From: HGM13006 sp900757695
Lineage (GTDB): Bacteria > Bacillota > Clostridia > Oscillospirales > Oscillospiraceae
Direction: 5' to 3'
Length of the DNA stretch: 19,381 nt
Assembly: GCA_959607825.1 (NCBI GenBank)
Contig: CAUHNW010000034.1
Location: 1 to 19,381, forward strand
Numbering within the stretch: position 1 is the stretch's first letter; each line of letters opens with the position of its first letter. Made by a program: the position numbers and the translations under genes. Under the pieces are notes generated by a model. That model was not told the DNA's origin. It made no database searches and was given only the letters and a program-made list of their open reading frames with translations. This document shows, piece after piece, positions 15,647-19,381 of the stretch.

Positions 15647-17579
15647 GGCGGCGCTTGCGGAGATAGAACACGGTGATTCCGCCAGCGGTCAGCAGCGCCG
15701 CAATACCCAAACCATAGATCAGCGCATTGCCTCTGCCGCCGGTCTTGGGCAGGTCGAAGCCCCGAGTGTTGGTGACGGTGAGCGGCACCAGTGCGCTGAC
15801 GCTGCTGTTGTCCTCGGTCATGGCAACGTCCTTACCGTTGACCTTGGCGGCGGCGGTTTTCAGCGCCTTGCCGCAGACGGAGCAAATGGTGGTGCTGTCG
15901 CTGGACGTAATGTCCACGGTGATATTCTCTTTCAGGAGGGTATAGCCGCTGTCCGTTGCCACCTCAGTGATGATGTAAGAATTGTCCTCCAGGCCCTTGA
16001 CCACGACCTTGCCGTGGTTGGCTTCGCCGGACATGGGGCTGAATTTGGTGGCATCCGCTTCCTTCTCGGTGTGGCCGGTGACGTAGTAAACCCCCTCGGC
16101 CTTGTTCAGCTCCGCCTGTACATAGTAGTTGTCCGTGGCGTTTTTCAGCAGAAACTTCACGTTGTCAAAGTTACCGTTGTTGTCGCTGAACTCTTTGGTC
16201 AAGTCGAGACCGTAAGTGTACACATGACAGTCATCGGTGAGGGTATCGTAATATTCGGTGTTGGTACGCTTCCAGGTCAGGGTCACATCGTTGGGATTGC
16301 CGGAATCGCCATAGACCACGGCAGCATCGCTGTTCACCGTGCAGGCATAGGTGATCCGCATGGTCAGGTTGCTGTAGCCCCGGAGCAGGCTGGTGGCGGG
16401 ATCGTAGACCGTGGTAGCTGCATTGATCTCCGCAAGGCCGTCCGATGTCATGGCAATGGTCATACTGCTGCCGGATTCAGAGCTGTAATCTGTGTAATCG
16501 GTAGTGAACTTGCCATCCTGCTCGTTCCAAACCGCCACTCGATCCGTGCAGGCAGCATCCTTGAAGAACTCGATCTGCACGTCGTTTTTGTTGTACTGGA
16601 TGCCCTTGGATAGGTTGTCCACAAAGGTGTAGGTAGTAAGGGCGGTGGCGGGAGAAGTGACGGTGGGCAGCGTGGAGATCACCTGATACTCCACCACATC
16701 GCCGACCGAAGCGGTGGCGGTGTGATGATAGCCATCGGTGATGTCATCGATCTTTCCGGCATTCTTACCCGTGTCCGCTTTGGACTCCCGAACAGTTTTC
16801 TCCAGCGTGGGATTGCCGGTTTCGTTCTTGGGATAGAGCGTCAAATCATAGTTCCACTCGCTGCCGTCCACGGTGGTCATGGGCAGAGAAACGAGGAAGG
16901 GCGCCGTGGTGGAGGTGACGTTCTCCGGCACACGGGTTTCCACCAGAAGATACAGCCCCTGTGCAAGTCCGCCTACCTTGGAATAGCCGTTCTCATCGGT
17001 TTCTGGCATTGCCGTGCCGCCGTTGGCTGCCATATATTTCTCCAACGCATCCTTGGTGCTGGTGGAATTGGTCTGCAAGGCGTGATCCAACGATTCGATC
17101 AAGGTGTCGCTTTTGAAGTACCAGACCCGATTTTGCTTGCCGTCATGGTCTGTGCGATAGGCATCGTTTGTGGTCAGCCCCAGCGCCGTGAGGAAGTCTA
17201 TAGTCTCCTTGCTCCCAGATTTCGTGTTCTCCGTAAAGGCATACAGGGGCACGGTTTCCTGATGGCCGTCCGCCGCCGTGCTCTTGTAGATGCTGAGGTC
17301 TGCCAGTTTGCGATAGCTGAATTCTACGCCCTGAATGGCGTACTGGTTCAGCGCCGTGTTCACCTGCTCATCTGCAAGGCCGGTGGACACATAGGACTGG
17401 GAATCCCAAACGCCGTCATTTTCGGCTCCGGTCAGGTCATATTTGTACAGGGTCAGGGAGGTTCTGCGGCTGGTGTCGATGGTTGCGGTGGCAGCATCGG
17501 CGGCAGAAACGCCGCCAGAGATAGAAAAAGCCATGACCGCAGTCATGGCAAGGGCGCTGAGTCGATGTAACAGTTTCAT
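15639..17579 (-). CDS. LPKTG backbone (major) pilin, SpaA type
   Basis: The product has 646 residues. It has a signal peptide (1 to about 27, LSALAMTAVMAFSISGGVSA), then an N-terminal domain ending with a LYLLVET E-box (Glu214). The pilin motif YPKN carries the likely polymerising Lys251, in the WNYDLTLYPKN context. A fimbrial isopeptide-D2 domain follows (about 283-440), then a CnaB-like domain with E-box YIITEVATDSGY (Glu539), the sorting signal LPKTG (610-614), a membrane segment and a RKRRHG tail. These match shaft pilins that the class C sortase links covalently and that carry internal isopeptide bonds. The start has AAGGAGGAG nine bases upstream; the gene follows the adhesin by 16 bases and overlaps the sortase. 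A CSVCG pair (566-569) and other cysteines are unusual in a secreted pilin. Confidence 0.93.
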   Translation of the reverse strand: MKLLHRLSALAMTAVMAFSISGGVSAADAATATIDTSRRTSLTLYKYDLTGAENDGVWDSQSYVSTGLADEQVNTALNQYAIQGVEFSYRKLADLSIYKSTAADGHQETVPLYAFTENTKSGSKETIDFLTALGLTTNDAYRTDHDGKQNRVWYFKSDTLIESLDHALQTNSTSTKDALEKYMAANGGTAMPETDENGYSKVGGLAQGLYLLVETRVPENVTSTTAPFLVSLPMTTVDGSEWNYDLTLYPKNETGNPTLEKTVRESKADTGKNAGKIDDITDGYHHTATASVGDVVEYQVISTLPTVTSPATALTTYTFVDNLSKGIQYNKNDVQIEFFKDAACTDRVAVWNEQDGKFTTDYTDYSSESGSSMTIAMTSDGLAEINAATTVYDPATSLLRGYSNLTMRITYACTVNSDAAVVYGDSGNPNDVTLTWKRTNTEYYDTLTDDCHVYTYGLDLTKEFSDNNGNFDNVKFLLKNATDNYYVQAELNKAEGVYYVTGHTEKEADATKFSPMSGEANHGKVVVKGLEDNSYIITEVATDSGYTLLKENITVDITSSDSTTICSVCGKALKTAAAKVNGKDVAMTEDNSSVSALVPLTVTNTRGFDLPKTGGRGNALIYGLGIAALLTAGGITVFYLRKRRHG

Positions 17580-17595
17580 GGATATAGTCTCCTCC

Positions 17596-19381
17596 TTAGA
17601 TTTGTTTAAGTTTTTTGCATAGGCGGCGGAACCAATTTGGCTTTCCCTTGAATATAGATAAAGTTAAGCCAACTAGTAGCATCACCATGCCCAGCGGTGC
17701 AAATGGGAAGCCATTTCCCCCGGTCATTGGTAGCGTGTAGATATGGCCGTTCTGCACCGTGATGGGAAGGTCGTAGAAGTATGCCGTGCCGTCAATGACC
17801 TCATCGGGGGTGGCAGACACTTTCCCATCGGGATAGCTTGCCGGAAGTGTACCCTCAAAAATGGGTTCTTTCAGCAGCGCATAACCTTCTGGCGCTTCTA
17901 CCTCCTTCAACCGATACTGAACCGCCTCATCTGCCCAAAGATTTTCAAAGGTGACAGTTCCGGATTCGTCCGTGGTCAGCTTGCCATCGGTAGCATTCGA
18001 TGTGGTGCCGCCCTTGGCAAGAGAATCGCTGTGATACACCGGCTTCCATGTATCGCCGTCCTTGTATTCCAGCAGGAAAGTGGCTCCGAACAGCGACTGA
18101 CCGTCCGTGTTCTGCTTGGTGACGGTGATGGAGCCGGGGCGGCGGTCATCTTTGACTGTGTACTGAATCTCCGCATCATGTTCCTCCACAGACCAGATGC
18201 CCGTGTTGTCCTCATTCAGCAGGTAGCCCTTGGATGCCTGCACCTCCTTCCACACATAGGTAACGCCAAACACTAGATTTTCAAAGGTAACCGTGCCGTC
18301 CTTGCCGGTGGTCAGGGTGCTTTCAGAACCGTCTGAGCCGGTAAGGGTGAACACTGCGCCAGCAAGAGGCGTATTGTCTGCGCCGTCCACCTTAAGAATG
18401 GACAGCTTGCCAGTCCAAATGTTGTTGTAGATGGTCAGGTCATGCCCAGAATTGTCCTTCGTCACGGTCTGACCATCCTTGGAAATGCTGACTTCATAGA
18501 CCGTCTCGTCCCGGTCATGCCCGGCCCAGCCCGTACGCTGCTGGACGCAGTAAACGCCGTAGGGTAAGCTCTTGGAGGTACCCTTGCCGTCCTTGCCGAC
18601 GGTGATGATGTCCCGTTCCGCCTCTTTTGCGGCATCATAGCTTCCAGCGGATTTGAGATACACGGTAAACGTGGCTCCTTCCTCTGGCTGTTTGTCATTG
18701 GAAACGGTATTCAGTGCGTACTTGGTCAGCTGGATCTTGCCGTATATCACGGGATCGCTGACCGTCACAGAAAAGCTATTTTCCTTCTCGCTGTAATGGT
18801 CATAGCTGGTTTTCAGCTTGTACACGGTTTCATCCAGCTTGTAGCCAGCGGGCGCTTTCGTTTCCTTGAGAGTGTATACCCCATCGTCCTGGGTGCAGGG
18901 GAATAGGTCTGTTGTGAACGTACCGTTCTTTACCGTGTAGGTAGCAACCGTCTTGCCGGACTTGTATAGCGTGTATTCCGCTCCGTTCAGCGTGGCGTCG
19001 CCCTGCGGTGCAGCTTTGCCGGTATCCGCATCCACCTTCGTAATGGTGGCCGCCAATGCTTCCAGACGTTCTCCGCGGTGACATAAGCAATGTCATTGCC
19101 GGGGATCGTAACGGTTTGCGGCTCCGGGAGGATGTATGCATTGCCAGGGCTTACTTCCTCCAACGTGTAGGTGCCGATCTCGATATCCTTGAAGTACGCC
19201 TTGCCGTCTGAACCCGTGGTAGCGGTTACGTCCACGGGATTCCCTTTGTCACTGGTGCCATGGAGCCGGAAGGTAAAGCCTGACCAGCTGCCATAGTTCA
19301 CGGCTTTCGACACAACCAAGTCCCCAGTTTTAGGTGCATCCGCCCAGGTCAGCGAAATATATGCGTGAAGGTAATCCGCAC
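17596..19381 (-). pseudogene. CnaB-repeat LPMTG surface adhesin (pilus tip candidate), frameshifted and partial
   Basis: The gene enters from the right edge and reads open to about 19061 with DLVVSKAVNYGSWSGF, a CnaB domain and YTLEEVSPGNAY, ending AYVTAENVWK. The matching continuation (ALAATITKVDADTGKAAP and on, to 17596) is in the next frame, as if one G were missing after the TGG AAG codons. The second frame has a stop near 19095 and no ATG, so it cannot be an independent gene. Four further CnaB domains follow with E-boxes such as YTLKETKAPAGY and YRLKEVEAPEGY, then LPMTG, a membrane segment and a basic tail. The product would be a long multi-domain wall-anchored adhesin, as in C. difficile CTn elements. 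The break is either a true inactivating deletion or a sequence error; no slippery heptamer is seen. Confidence 0.8.

Noticed and set aside
15606..17570. Two long plus-strand open frames opposite the pilin gene
   Set aside because: The pilin on the minus strand has signal peptide, pilin motif and LPKTG, so these are antisense shadows with Val/Gly/His-rich composition.
17596..19056. The second adhesin frame as an independent gene starting at the TTG at 19056
   Set aside because: It begins in the middle of a CnaB repeat array, has no ribosome site or signal peptide, and joins smoothly to the upstream frame if one base is restored.
19050..19100. Programmed -1 frameshifting in the adhesin gene
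   Set aside because: No X-XXY-YYZ slippery heptamer or following pseudoknot is seen at the junction; a one-base loss or sequence error is simpler.
1..19381. CRISPR arrays, tRNA or rRNA genes, integrase and attachment sites
   Set aside because: None seen: no regularly spaced short repeats, no cloverleaf-like sequence, and no recombinase motifs. The element ends must lie outside the window.

Overview
The window is part of an integrative and conjugative element (ICE) of the Tn1549-like / clostridial CTn type. It most likely comes from a gut Clostridia genome in the Oscillospiraceae/Ruminococcaceae range. This rests on the gene set (RepA with a C-terminal extension, giant methyltransferase-helicase, PAPS-reductase-like protein, MobC, MOBP relaxase, PcfB/DUF3801, ArdC-like protein, VirD4/TraG), the AGGAGG-type ribosome binding sites, the moderately GC-rich coding sequence, and LPxTG surface proteins with a class C sortase. 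The taxon is an inference.

All genes but one lie on the minus strand, so the functional order runs from right to left. (1) 19381-14954 is a sortase-assembled pilus module: a multi-domain CnaB adhesin running off the right edge and broken by a frameshift near 19061, an LPKTG backbone pilin, and a class C sortase. (2) 14860-13895 is the replication initiator. (3) 13566-13874, plus strand, is a small membrane protein with its own likely promoter and terminator. (4) 13495-7016 is the giant SNF2-type helicase. Inside its low-complexity linker, in another frame of the same strand, sits a complete TnpV-like gene (12690-12355) with its own ribosome binding site. (5) 6969-6187 is a PP-loop PAPS-reductase-like enzyme. 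(6) 6186-3450 is the DNA-processing module: a candidate oriT, MobC, and the relaxase, with an AT-rich DUF2971 cargo gene wedged between MobC and relaxase under its own promoter. (7) 3475-174 holds PcfB, an ArdC-like antirestriction protein and the VirD4 coupling protein. These overlap or abut by a few bases and look translationally coupled. (8) 177-1 is the start of a small secreted or membrane protein whose reading frame breaks at position 50. There the sequence takes on the look of a group II intron 5' end.

Working together, MobC and the relaxase would nick oriT, PcfB and VirD4 would hand the complex to a type IV channel (expected beyond the left edge), ArdC-like domains would protect incoming DNA, and RepA with the helicase would maintain the excised circle. 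The pilus could help donor and recipient, or host and surface, to attach. The least expected features are the gene-within-a-gene TnpV, the cargo insertion in the mob operon, the broken adhesin and the possible intron at the left edge. There is no gene-free stretch longer than about 110 bases.
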